DNA from: Epiperipatus broadwayi
Lineage: Eukaryota > Onychophora > Udeonychophora > Euonychophora > Peripatidae
Direction: 5' to 3'
Length of the DNA stretch: 64,000 bases
NCBI GenBank assembly: GCA_028023455.1
Contig: JAQFVV010012507.1
Location: forward strand, 994,001 to 1,058,000
The translations under genes and the position numbers were made by a program. The first letter of the stretch is position 1; each line of letters opens with the position of its first letter. The notes under the pieces were generated by a model. That model had not been told where the DNA came from. It did no database searches and saw only the letters and a program-made list of their open reading frames with translations. Shown here piece by piece: positions 38,401-50,999 of the stretch.

Positions 38401-40955
38401 AAACTATCTCAGTGTATATATACCTTCAAGAAATTTGTTAATATTTGTTTCGTGACAATAAGGGAGAAAAGAAAATTAATGTGTTGAAAGTGTTAAGATA
38501 ATAATTTCAGTTAATAAATTATGTTTCAAGCATTTAAAAGTTTTATTTATTTCTTAACCTCACTCCATGGCCTAGCTTCCGATTAGGAATTATAGGATAG
38601 CAGATATTTTAATATATCAGACCAACATAGGATGATGAAACATCTTATAAACAATAATATTCTAATAAGTTTTCATTCCGTATGTTAGATTTTTTAATTA
38701 TCTAATTATTTATTTTCAAAACTCTTAATGCAATATATTAATAATTTATCCTTATTTGTAGGATCTATATTAACATTAGTTGTTTGCTATATATATTATT
38801 TTACCTCATTTCTTTCTTAGAAACAAAAATACAACACATGTAAATTTATTACACAGACAAATTCATCTTAAACTTGAATTATGTGACATAATATATTTCA
38901 ATGCTAGTTCCATGATTATCAGTCAGGCTGTTCATCATATTCATTTTCGTTTTCTTAAATAAAATAAAAAAACTAAAAATAATTATAATAAAAAAATATT
39001 ATTTATGCACCTTGATAAACAGTTACATCTTCTAAATAAATCAAAATTATTATTACTATTGTAATATGCCAATCATATTCTTCAAATGTATTGCGTTTGG
39101 TTATATTATAAATATAAATATATTTATGAAGCCTGCTATTAGATTGTTGCAACACATTTTGATAGTTTTTTCTATCTTTTACATATTATAAAAAAATTAT
39201 ATAACACTTATCTGTTACAATCAGTAGTAATTCATGTATTTGTAATTTACTAAATATTTATCTCAAGGCAGAGCCATATAATATATTTACTCTTCTACTA
39301 TATTTTTAAAAGTTATCTTTATTATCTTTAAACTTAATCTACATAATGGTGATTGTCCTATTATTCTTTAAACTTTTAATTCACATTAATTACTACTTCC
39401 TATATACCGAACTTACAACAGATAAGGTTTTACCATTTTCTTATTTACTTTTAAATATACCTCATTAACCTAATTGCACAATAAATGCACCACATCTTTA
39501 GGTATTCATCTACTCATCTTATTTTGTAAATATTTTGAATCACTATTATGTACTTTTAAAATCACTTTAAAATAACCATTATCTACTTAATTATAACTTA
39601 TTACTTTGCATTTTTTTAAAGAACTACATTAGAAAACAACAAAAAATTGTTTTAGCAAAAATATTGTAATAAAAAAATATTTGTCAATATCTCATTATTA
39701 CACATTAAGTTTTTAAAAAAGGTGAAAGTTGAAGTTGAAAACATACATATTAGTTTTAAAAACATGATAAATTACATATTAAAAAAAATATCTATCAGTT
39801 TATTATTTTACTTATTAAGTTAATCAAAGTTTTTATACAGTGTTAGTGACTGTAAAATTTACCTTTACTTGTGGCTTGTTATTTCACTATACATTCATAT
39901 AGATTAAAGTTCTGCAGTAGAAAATTATCTTCTTATTTCATAATTTAATCGTCATTGTACTCATTTTTTGAATTTTGCTATAGAATCTAAATCATAAAAG
40001 ATTAGAATTTTAGTAATTAAAGCGTTTGGTTTTAACGTCTAATGAAAAAATTTGTCTTCAGCTTTATTTTACAATTTTGCCATTTTAATATTACTTACTT
40101 TTGGCAATATCTTAAAATAAATTATAATTGCTTATCTTACATGACATCAAGGTATTTTTTGAAGGTGATGGACTTGATTCATGGATTAATGAGTTTAAAA
40201 TTTGATTTTTTCTCTTGGTCTATCTTTCTTGTTTCTTTATTCCAGTAATACTAATTGAAAATTTTACAACATATGTTAAATTTCTTGCAAGATGTACTAG
40301 CCACATTTTTACTTTTTGAGGATTTTTGATTCTTTTAAGTTTTTTTTTACAATTTCTACAGAGGAAATTTTACTTTCTTCAAGTTTCGCCCTTCTACTGC
40401 TCTTCTTCATTACACCCCTTGTACTTTTTAGACAATCAACTTTAGGAGCTTACCCTAATGTCTTTATAATCGTTTAAACAATAAAAATGTGTTTAATCTT
40501 AATAAAACACTAAATAATAAAAAAATATGTAAATATTCAATTATTAGAACTTTAGAAATGTTATTCACTATTACAATAATCTATGTTTTTTAAAACATAA
40601 AAGTTCTAAGACAATATATAATCAGTAGCATATAAATAAAAATATAGAAAAGAAAGTTAATGCATAATATGTTTTTGTATCTTTCTAATATTACTATAAT
40701 TCTCTATTACTAATTTAATATCCTCCACTAAGCATGTAATCCAAAACTCTATTATCATTCTTTATTTAAATTTACCTGCCATTTACTTTCCTAAATCTAA
40801 ATTTTAACTATGTTATATCACAATTTATATTTGGTTTTCCTAAAAACTCGATTTTAAATATTAACTTATATCACAATTCATTTTTCTCAACTAATTACTT
40901 TCAGCCATTGTTAGCACAAATGTGACCTTCCCACATTTCTTTCTGGTGCCAACCT
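35394..40955. mobile_element. 5.6-kb imperfect palindrome (giant foldback element)
   Basis: The left arm (about 35420-37450) is the inverse of the right arm (about 38980-40955). Matched landmarks: the terminus CCAGGTTGGCACCAGAAAGA with TCTTTCTGGTGCCAACCT, the ATCGAGTTTTTAGG block (35540) with CCTAAAAACTCGAT (40841), ACTTACTTTTGGCAATATCT (about 40090) with its complement near 36275, TATAAGTTCGGTATATAGGA (37004) with TCCTATATACCGAACTTA (39399), and CAAGGTGCATAAATAATATT (37409) with AATATTATTTATGCACCTTG (38996). A nested pair is found at about 37810-37930 and 38550-38670. Arms look moderately diverged, and no transposase frame is seen. The right terminus is cut by the N gap. Confidence 0.85.
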
Positions 40956-41455
40956 NNNNNNNNNNNNNNNNNNNNNNNNNNNNNNNNNNNNNNNNNNNNN
41001 NNNNNNNNNNNNNNNNNNNNNNNNNNNNNNNNNNNNNNNNNNNNNNNNNNNNNNNNNNNNNNNNNNNNNNNNNNNNNNNNNNNNNNNNNNNNNNNNNNNN
41101 NNNNNNNNNNNNNNNNNNNNNNNNNNNNNNNNNNNNNNNNNNNNNNNNNNNNNNNNNNNNNNNNNNNNNNNNNNNNNNNNNNNNNNNNNNNNNNNNNNNN
41201 NNNNNNNNNNNNNNNNNNNNNNNNNNNNNNNNNNNNNNNNNNNNNNNNNNNNNNNNNNNNNNNNNNNNNNNNNNNNNNNNNNNNNNNNNNNNNNNNNNNN
41301 NNNNNNNNNNNNNNNNNNNNNNNNNNNNNNNNNNNNNNNNNNNNNNNNNNNNNNNNNNNNNNNNNNNNNNNNNNNNNNNNNNNNNNNNNNNNNNNNNNNN
41401 NNNNNNNNNNNNNNNNNNNNNNNNNNNNNNNNNNNNNNNNNNNNNNNNNNNNNNN
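40956..41455. other. Assembly gap, exactly 500 N
   Basis: The round size suggests a scaffold placeholder, not a measured gap. It separates the palindrome terminus from the middle of an RTE element, so at least the missing 5' part of that element may lie within. Confidence 0.99.
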
Positions 41456-43527
41456 AATTATTAAGAAAAACTATATTTACAGTTGATATTCCTAATCTTC
41501 AGAACATTCTAATGAATTTAAATTAGAACTTACAAATCGGTTTCAAGTATTAGTAGATTTTGAACATGATTCAGATTTGAATGAAATTAATATAAAAATA
41601 ACTGATACACTTTTAAAAACTGCAACAAAGATAGCTGGTAGAAAAAAGCAGCAATTGACCAATAAAATTTCTACTGAGACTAGATAACTTTTTGAAGAAA
41701 AGAGAGGAATATGAAGATATGCAAGAATGATGCATTAAAAAGAATTGAATATCTCGAATTTTGTAAAATGGTGCGGAAAAGAGTTGAAAATGATATAAGA
41801 AAGTATAACTGTGAACTAGCAAGAAAAGCTGTAGAAGAAAATAAAAGTCTTAAGAATGTAAAAACAACATTTTGGTATTGGTAGGAAATTTATATCTGCA
41901 ATAAGAAAAAAAGATGGAATTATTACTAAAAAAAGGGATGACATTATGAAATTGGTAGAAGATTTTTATCAAGAATTATATAGTAATAAAGAACAAGTAC
42001 CTCCTATATCTATTACATCTTCCGAATTGCCCAGAATTTTAAATGAAGAAGTGAAAAATGCAATTAAATGTATGAAAAAAGGAAAGGCTCCAGGTAATGA
42101 TGGAATTATAATTGATATATTAAAAGAAGCAGGTGAAGAAACAGAAAAAATATTAGCAAAGTTATATACCAAATGTCTAAAATGATAAAGATGTACTGGA
42201 TGATTGGAAGAATGCAGTAATAATATTAATATTTAAAAAAGGTGATAAAGAAGATATTAGAAATTACAGACCTATCAGCCTTTTATCAGTTTTATATAAA
42301 ATTTTTACCAAGATAATTACAACTCGTCTACAGAGAACCTTGGATTTTCACCAACCAAGAGAACAAGCTGGATTTAAAAGTGGTTTTAGTACAGTAGATC
42401 ATATTCAAGTATTGAGAGAAGTTATAGAAAGGACAAATGAATATGAGTTGTCATTATGTTTTGGATTTGTAGATTATGAAAAGGCATTTGATTCTATAAA
42501 CATTTCTTCAGTGATTAAAGCATTGGATCATCAAGGTATAGATCCAGGATATTGTCATATTTTAAAGAATATTTATAAAAATGCAACAGCAACAATTAGA
42601 TTACATAATGATACTGGGAAAGTCAACATTGAGAAAGGTGTAAGACAAGGTGACTCCATATCTCCAAAACTTTTTACAGCAGTGCTGCAAGAAGTATTTT
42701 GTGGATTAAAATGGGAAACTAAAGGAGTGAAAGTAAATGGAGATTATTTAAGTCATTTAGATTTCACAGATGATGTAGTTGTTTTTGCAAATAATGCTTC
42801 CGAGCTGCAGGAAATGTTGCAGGAGTTATCAGATGAAAGTAGGAAAGTAGGACTAAAGATAAATGTTAAAAAGACTAAAGTAATGTTTAATCGATTTGCT
42901 CCAAATATGAAAATAAAGATTGATTATGATGAATTAGAAGAAGTTAAGAGTTACAAATACCTTGGTCAGATTATTAATACAGATGGAAACATAATAGAGG
43001 AAATTAATCATAGAATTAAACTTGGTTGGAGTGCTTTTGGTAGAAATAACTTGATATTAAAAGGAAATATGCCTATGTGTTTGAAAAGAAAGGTTTTTAA
43101 CAAATGTGTTTTACCAGTTCTTACTTATGGATCTGAGACTTGGACACTTAATAGAAGATCAATACAGAGACTTCAGACCACTCAAAGAAGTATGGAGAGA
43201 TGTATGTTGGGAGTAACAAGAAGAGATCGAAAACGCAATGTATGGGTAAGAGAACAAACAGGTGTTACTGACCTCATTGAAAAAATTAAAAGATTGAAGT
43301 GGAGTTGGGCTGGACATATTGTTAGAAGAGATGATAATAGATGGACAGTTGAAATTTTAAACTGGATTCCAAGAGATTGTAAAAGACCCAGAAGGAGACC
43401 ACATGTAAGATGGATGGATGAAATAAGAAAATGTGTAGGGCTGATGTGGAGAAGAGAAGCTAAAGATCGGAGAAGATGGATTAAACTTGGAGAGACCTTC
43501 ATCCTGCAGTGGATTGATAATGGTTGA
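41456..43527 (+). pseudogene. RTE-clade LINE, reverse transcriptase, copy 1
   Basis: Endonuclease/reverse transcriptase of RTE type; the endonuclease part is lost into the gap. The start region (41580-41940) is broken by several frameshifts. An open part at 41946-42185 carries GKAPGNDGI (RT motif 1) and ends at an extra A in the run AAAATG near 42180. The main open part, 42340-43527 (395 residues), shows REQAGF, motif A FVDYEKAFDS with its catalytic Asp, motif B GVRQGDSISP, motif C FTDDVVVF (usual Ala replaced by Thr, both Asp kept), KVGLKINVKKTKVM and KYLG. The RTE-like C-terminus has RDRKRNVWVREQTGVTDL and ends RRWIKLGETFILQWIDNG. It is closely related to copy 2 on the opposite strand. The frameshifts make it dead. 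Confidence 0.93.
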
Positions 43528-43637
<110 letters not shown>

Positions 43638-43639
43638 CA

Positions 43640-45328
43640 ATGCTGAGAATATGAGACAACTATTCAAATTATTCATATAATAAGTTAAATTTGCCAACGT
43701 CTTACTTTTAGTACATGTGTCTTTAATAACTCACTAAATATCAACACAATTCCTTTACCTTGGAATAACTTATTTATAAGATTTAAAGTTTATAACCATA
43801 ATAAATTTTACTAATCATTATATAACCCTTAAAAACATAACTGTTCACAATATAAGTGTTACATAGGATGTTTGCAAATATGTATTATATTTAAAGAAAA
43901 AAAACATTATTAAATGTTATCTTTATTGTTTTAAAAGAATCTTTTTGGGGAAAGCTAAGAGAAAATAAATGCATAGCAGTAATTCATAAAAAAAATTTAT
44001 TAATGAAAATAGTCTTTTATTTTTTCACTCTAAAGCCCTAAATTCAAAGTTCATTTTCAATATGATTTTGAGTAAATTTCCTAGGTGATCATTGTTGATG
44101 AATTTAAAAAAAGATTACCAAAAGAAAGTTTATCCTTATTAAATTTTAAAAGTTCTAGATAAAATTTTTGCTAGTAAAACTTCTTTTGAAGAAAATTATA
44201 CATGGATGTAAAAATTTAAGAATTTTTAGAAATGTTAAACTATTGATTGATTCATGCAATAATATTCTCCTTCTGGATATCATTAAAAAATAACTTCTTC
44301 AATGCTTACGTTTAGAAAAGATAATTTCCTTTTTTAGATAGATTTTTAATTTATTTTAGCTTTTATTTATTTTAACCTTATGACTTGATGAAATTCATTC
44401 ATAATGTAGGTCACTGAAATAGAGGTTTTACAAGTCCCATCACAATACCTTTATCTAACTGACTATAGTGTCGAATAACTTTAATATTATTGTTATTGTA
44501 TTAATATAAAATGATCTAGTTGGATTGAAGTTTCTTATCAAATAAAAATGTTTTTGTTAAGGGTAAACAACTTCCACTTACTGCAAAATTAATGATATCC
44601 AAATTATTAATAGTTAACTAAAGATATCATCTTTTATCAACAGCATGGCACTAAAATTTTTCATTATCTGCTTTGAATATACCTTAAACATTTGTTTTGA
44701 CTACTTTGTATTCAACTATTTCTAAAACTAATTTAAATATTATCAAAAAATAATAAAAATATAACTTAAATAATTAACTTTTTATATAATTTTATTAAAC
44801 TTAAAATCATACCTCCTTTGTTTATTTAAATACATATCAACACACATATATTCTTCGACAAATATTAAAACTAAAATAATTGCCTATAATATTTCAATCA
44901 GTTTTTTTTTTTAATTTAAAATAACCTTCCACTTAAACATGAATAAAATATTTTAATCTAAACAACTTTCTAAACAAAAAAGTAATTAGTTTAAAATGAA
45001 AAACAACTGTATGTGCAAAACATAAAAAAGACACATTTAGTTTATTTTAAAGTAAGATTTATAACCATAAAGTTTCATGATAAAAATGAAATCTTTACTC
45101 TTTTAAAGATTATGCATTTTTTTAAATTCATAGCAAATGCTAATTAATTACATTATATATGGTTCATTAGATGTTTTTGCTACAAATTAATATTTATATC
45201 CCTTATGTATATATCATATTGTGTTGCAAATTTGTGGTAATTGTGACTATATCATAGTAAGTATATGTACATAATAATATGTAAGTATGATAACCCAATA
45301 AGTGACTAAAATATGAAAATATTTTTTT
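43640..45328. other. No gene seen between the RTE copy and the hammerhead-bearing element
   Basis: AT-rich spacer with frequent stops in all frames and no recognised repeat. Confidence 0.55.
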
Positions 45329-45445
45329 AAGTAAAAAGTGTTAAAACAGGCAAAACTCACTATACATATGGCCACGCACCAAGCTAGAGTAATTAATGGA
45401 TGCCAGAAGGCTTGTGCATGAAATCCCCATATAGTGTCTACTCAT

Positions 45446-45500
45446 CCAATATCCCCAGACTAGTTTCTGGCTTGTGGCCTTCATCAGTGAGAAGCCTTGG
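45446..45500 (-). ncRNA. Hammerhead ribozyme, intact core (family 1)
   Basis: On the minus strand all core parts occur in order. Stem I outer CCAA (45500-45497) and inner UUCUCA; core CUGAUGA (45487-45481); stem II GGC/GCC around a CACAA loop, with an A-A closing mismatch; GAAA (45467-45464); palindromic stem III ACUAGU (45464-45459); C17 at 45458, giving cleavage triplet GUC; then UGGGGA and UUGG closing stem I. The four-base palindrome in stem III suggests action as a dimer, as known for Penelope-type hammerheads. Predicted cleavage lies between 45458 and 45457. A second copy at 53.2 kb covaries in stem II. Confidence 0.82.
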
Positions 45501-45761
45501 ATCTGAGAGCACTGCACCTAGATCTTAGGATCTAATGCAACCCTCCAGCAGCTACCTTTTATCTCCACTTAACTACAAAACTATGAGTCTTAAACTGAAA
45601 ACACCTTAATGTTTTCAATCCAAGCCCATTAGCTTATATAGTCATATGGGTCTGAATTTAATTCAGTACCCATACATTTTGGTGTCTTTGATTCTTTAAT
45701 AACCATATACACCACTATCCTATTAGGCAAAATTGGTTTTAAGCCAATAAACATCACATGA

Positions 45762-45813
45762 CCACAATCTCACTGATAAAGGCCACAAGCCAGAAACTAG
45801 TATGGGGATATTG
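45762..45813 (+). ncRNA. Hammerhead copy with a damaged core (family 1, right arm)
   Basis: The same layout as the left arm, but the core reads CUGAUAA (45773-45779; conserved G8 lost) and the cleavage triplet is GUA. Stem II GGC/GCC and palindromic ACUAGU are kept. Probably inactive. Confidence 0.7.
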
Positions 45814-46097
45814 GATGAGTAGGCTGTAGATGGGGATTTTATGCACAAATCTTCTGGCATCCATTGATTACTCTAGGTTGGTGTGTGGCAATCTGTATAG
45901 TGAGTTTTGCCTGTTTTAACAACAGTTATACACAAGCATAAGTGGTGGTGATCATGTGAAGTAAAAAGTGTTTGATAGTTTTGTTTCTGATTGGAATTTT
46001 TTATTTTTTTAAAAAAAGTGCTTGCCAAACTATATTGTAGATGGACTTCACATAATACATATAATATTATTTCAAATCGATTTGACACACACACCCA

Positions 46098-46117
46098 TAT
46101 ATATATATATATCATTA
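46098..46117 (-). repeat. Short (TA)n tail of RTE copy 2
   Basis: On the minus strand the element ends GGTTGATAATGA then a TA run, followed by a GT-rich flank. It corresponds to the tail of copy 1 but is much shorter. Confidence 0.85.
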
Positions 46118-48390
46118 TCAACCATTATCAATCCACTGCAGGATGAAGGTCTTTCCAAGTTTAATCCATCTTCTATGATCTTTAGCTTCTCTTCTCCACA
46201 TCACCCCTGCACACTTTATTATTTCATCCATCCATCTCACATGTGGTCTCTTTCTGGGCCTTTTACAATCTCTTGGACTCCAGTTTAAAATTTCAATTGT
46301 CCATCTATTATCATCTCTTCTAGCAGTATGTCCAGCCCAACTCCACTTCAATCTTTTAATTTTTCCAATGAGGTCAGTAACACCTGTTTGTTCTCTTACC
46401 CATACATTGCGTTTTCGATCTCTTCTTGTTACTCCCAACATACATCTCTCCATACTTTTTTGAGTGGTCTGAAGTCTCTGTATTGCTCTTCTATTAAGTG
46501 TCCAAGTCTTGTATCCATAGATAAGAACTGGTAAAACACATTTGTTAATAACCTTCCTTTTCAAACACATAGGCATATTTCTTTTTAGTATCAAGTTATT
46601 TCTACCAAAATCACTCCAACCAAGTTTAATTCTATGATTAATTTCCTCCATTATGTTTCCATCTGTATTAATAATCTGACCAAGGTATTTGTAACTGTTA
46701 ACTTCTTCTAATTCATCATAATCAATCTTTATTTTCATATTTTGAGCAAATCGATTAAACATTACTTTAGTCTTTTTAACATTTATCTTTAATCCTACTT
46801 TCCTACTTTCATCTGATAACTCCTGCAACATTTCCTGTAGCTCTGAAGCATTATTTGCAAAAACAACTACATCATCTGCAAAATCTAAATGACTTAAATA
46901 GTCTTCATTTACTTTCACTGCTTTAGTTTCCATTTTAATCCACAAAATACTTCTTGCAGCACTACTGTAAAAAGTTTTGGAGATATGGAGTCATCTTGTC
47001 TTACACCTTTCTCAATGTTGACTTTCCCAGTGTCATTATGTAATCTAATTGTTGCTGTTGCATTTTTATAAATAGTCTTTAAAATATGACAATATCCTGG
47101 GTCTATACATTTATGATCCAATGCTTTAATCACTGAAGAAATGTTTATAGAATCAAATGTCTTTTCATAATGTACAAATCCAAAACATAACAACTCATAT
47201 TCATTTGTCCTTTCTATAACTTCTCTCAATACCTGAATATGATCTACTGTACTAAAACCACTTTTAAATCCAGCTTGTTCTCTTGGTTGATGGAAATCCA
47301 ATGTTTTCTGTAGACGAGTTGTAATTATCTTGGTAAAATTTTTATATAAAACTGATAAAAGGCTGATAGGTCTGCAATTTTTAATATCTTCTTTATCACC
47401 TTTTTTAAATATTAATATTATTACTGCATTCTTCCAATCATCCGGTACATCTTTATCATTTAGACATTTGGTATATAACTTTGCTAAAAAAAATTCTGTT
47501 TCTTCATCTGCTTTTTCTAATATATCAATTATAATCCCATCATTTCCTGGAGCCTTTCCTTTCTTCATACATTTAATTGCATTTCTCACTTCTTCATTTA
47601 AAATTCTGGGCAATTTGAAAGATGTAATAGATATAGGAGGTACTTGTTCTTTATTACTATATAATTCTTGATAAAAATCTTCTACCAATTTCATGATGTC
47701 ATCTCTCTTTTTAGTAATAATTCCATCTTTTTTTCTTATTGCAGATATAAATTTTTTACCAATACCAAAATTTTGTTTTACATTCTTAAGACTTTTATTT
47801 TCTTCTACAGCTTTTCTTGCTAGTTCATCATTTTCAACTCTTTTCTGCACCATTTTACAAAATTCGAGATATTCAATTCTTTTTAATGCATCATTTTTGT
47901 ATATCTTCATATTCCTTCTTTTCTTCATAAATTCTCTAGTCTCAGTAGAAATTTTATTGGTCAATTTCTGCTTTTTTCTACCAGCTATCTTTGTTGCAGT
48001 TTTTAAAAGTGTATCAGTTATTTTCATATTAATTTCTTTCAAATCTGAATCATGTTCAAAATCTACTAATACTTGAAACCGATTTGTAATTTCTAATTTA
48101 AATTCATTAGAATGTTTCTGAAGATGTTTTTTCTTAATAATTTTTCTGTAAATGTTTTTTTCTTAATATTTTTTCTCTTTCTAATTTTGCATTAACACGT
48201 AACTTACACCTTACTAATCGATGATCACTTCCTGTGTTAAATTTATTAAGAACATTACAATCTTGAAATATGTTTTTCCTGTTAGTCAAAATATAATCCA
48301 ATTCTGCTGTACCTTCATTTGGATGCTTCCATGTCCATTTCCTTTTAACATTTTTCTCAAAAAAGCAATTCATAATATAAAGTTTTATAT
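46118..48390 (-). pseudogene. RTE-clade LINE, endonuclease C-terminus plus reverse transcriptase, copy 2
   Basis: Reading down from 48390, a 5'-truncated APE-type endonuclease end is seen (WTWKHPNEGTAELDYI, then GSDHRLVRCK, the family's conserved SDH motif; frame to 48134). After a frameshift, 48042-46915 (375 residues) carries the linker and the reverse-transcriptase motifs GKAPGNDGI, NCRPISLL and REQAGF, motif A as FVHYEKTFDS and motif B as RQDDSISP. A frameshift near 46920 leads to 46945-46118 with motif C FADDVVVF and the RTE C-terminus. The catalytic Asp of motif A is His and the motif B Gly is Asp, so the enzyme would be dead even without frameshifts. The 5' junction is at a short TA run followed by TTGTAACACTACAGG. 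Confidence 0.93.
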
Positions 48391-50640
48391 ATATTGTAAC
48401 ACTACAGGAAAATACAGAAATCCTATCTGAGGTGATGGCCACCAGTACATGAACATTAACAGCCCATGTGGGTAGGCATTTCTAACTCTAAGGAAAATCA
48501 GAGTTTTAAACCCCCAGGGATCTGAGGAGTTGTTTTTTTTATTCACAAAAAAAAATCTAAAGATTTAATATAAAAGGAATGAGCATGATAGACCACACTG
48601 AGACATCAGCACAGTTAACTCCTTAGTGCAATTATAAGTATAATTAACCTAATTCAACCATATTATCAATAAGTAAAAATAAGTATAAGTAATACTCATC
48701 ATTACAAGTAATTAATAATAAAATAAGTCAACACTTGATCTTGTGACTGAATTTGAAATTGATCCACTGTTGATCAGGCCAACTATTTAGCTTTGTCAGC
48801 TTGGGCAATTATTTAAACCTTAATTTGAATGCACAAACCTAAGTGATAATCGCATAGAATATATAACTAGAAAAACAATACAGCTGGGATATTAAAACAT
48901 GCTGATCATCATCAATGCTCTGGCTCTTAGTACTATTGATGTACTGTTCAACTAGACATTTAATTTCTAATAGAGACTAAACTAAAAAAAAATATAATGC
49001 ATGAAATTTGAAGAATGTATTCTTTGTACCAATCCTGAATCATCATCATCATCATCTTGATGTTTATATACTAAATGTATATACGCCTTATTCTATATAG
49101 CTGTTATGCATGAATCTATATCAGGGAGCAAGAACTCTAAGTTATTACTAAGAGCAATATGGAAATAAATAAATAAATTAGCTTATTATAAATAACCTTA
49201 AGCAAATAATGGCTTCCACTATTTATAAATAACTAGCTTTATTGGGATCATAAAAAAAAACCAAATCCTAGAATATAAACTGTCATAAAATAAGATCACA
49301 CACACACTGCACTTCATGACACAGGAATTGGATAGAGTAAAGTAATTAAGACTAGAAAAAATATTTAAAAAAAAAAAAAATTAATAATTAATTAATACCA
49401 ACAAAAATAAAGATGGCATGATAGTATGACCTTTGAAAACACTCATTTCAAAAAAGTATATATTTTTACAAAAATTATATTAACCAACTAATTAATTTTT
49501 ATTCATGGATTGACTTGACATCCAGTATGGCCCATTATAACCCACACAGTTGAGCTTGTGCAGAATCAAGGCATCTCACATTTATGGTTTTTACATCCTT
49601 TGATCTGCCATTTTGTTATGTTTAAAATGATGTATACATCTTTTCTATGATGGAATTTAGATTTTTTTATGATTTTTTTTTTTTTTGAGATGCAATATTT
49701 AATTTTTTTTCTCTTTTTTTTTTTAGATTTAGCATTTGTAAAATATATTTATGTCTAAAATGGACTCTCTCACCTCTTGCTGAGGTTATTCAATTGCCAA
49801 TGTATGCATTTGTGAGACATCTCTTTAATCAAAAAGATGTCTTTTTTTTCTATGATGAAATTTATTTTTTTTTATCCTTTTTATGCAATGGAATTTTTTT
49901 TTCTTTCTCTTTTTAGATTTAGAATTCATAAAAATGTATGCACTCTTATGGATTGCTTTGATTGCTGCCACATATGTATTCTAAGCCTTATTCTTTGTAG
50001 AAGCTAATTTTAGTAATAATTTTTATAATAATTCATATCTAGAAACTGTATCGACCAAAAAAAAATTTAGTGAAGTTATTTTATTTGCAGAACAAGCATG
50101 GGAATTGCATCTACACCTTCATGATCAAAATTTGAACTTCGAATCAACATTGAGATTGCGCAGGCCAGGAATTCAGTGAGTAGGGTTTTTTATTACTTAT
50201 TTTTTATATTTTTATATAATGAAATATGTGCAGAAAAGCAATCAATATGCTGTAGAATTTTAGGCAATTTCAATGATAATAAAAACATGCAACCTCAGTT
50301 ATCCGCTATCATATATCATCTCCCACACATACATGTAATCAGTGCTCATAATAAATGTTTATTTTGATGGTTATTGATTTAGTTACAGTTTTTCATTCAT
50401 TTAATCTTAGAGAAATTTTTGTTTGACTTTTTTTAGTACACTATTACTTGAAAAAATATCTATTTTAGTTCACACCTCAATTTCAATAATATAATGTAAT
50501 AATTATATATATATATATAATAATACATTACAATTTACCAAAGTTCTCTTTGCATAATATCTCATAAGCTGTTCTTACTGCTTGATATTTATTTGAGTAC
50601 ATTTTTTACTTGAAAAGAATATGTACTTTAGATCACACCC
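48391..50640. other. No gene seen; GC-richer repeat-like patch at its left
   Basis: About 48391-48530 is richer in GC than its surroundings and begins TTGTAACACTACAGG after a TA run, like other element edges here, but I could not find a second copy in the window. At about 49645-49745 and 49840-49925 a T-rich segment (TCTATGATGGAATTT, then TTTTTAGATTTAG) is duplicated in direct orientation. The rest is AT-rich. Confidence 0.5.
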
Positions 50641-50654
50641 TATTCTTCATAATA

Positions 50655-50970
<316 letters not shown>

Positions 50971-50999
50971 TGTACACTACAATTTACTAAAGTTCTCTT

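Larger units (their letters stand above)
45343..45958. mobile_element. Penelope-type foldback element with hammerhead arms (family 1)
   Basis: It is flanked by a perfect 14-bp direct repeat, AAGTAAAAAGTGTT, at 45329-45342 and 45959-45972. That length fits target-primed reverse transcription. The two arms are inverted: AAAACAGGCAAAACTCAC (left) with GTGAGTTTTGCCTGTTTT (right), AATGGATGCCAGAAG with CTTCTGGCATCCATT, and a hammerhead core in each. The right end extends about 40 bp past the arm (AACAACAGTTATACACAAGC). No coding capacity remains. I infer a non-autonomous Penelope-like element made of two opposed terminal repeats. Confidence 0.8.

Noticed and set aside
40922-41464. Open frame of 180 residues spanning the N gap
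   Set aside because: Almost all residues are unknown; it exists only because N codons do not read as stops.
48425-48460. CTGAGGTGATGGCC near 48427 as a variant hammerhead
   Set aside because: No GAAA block or cleavage triplet follows.
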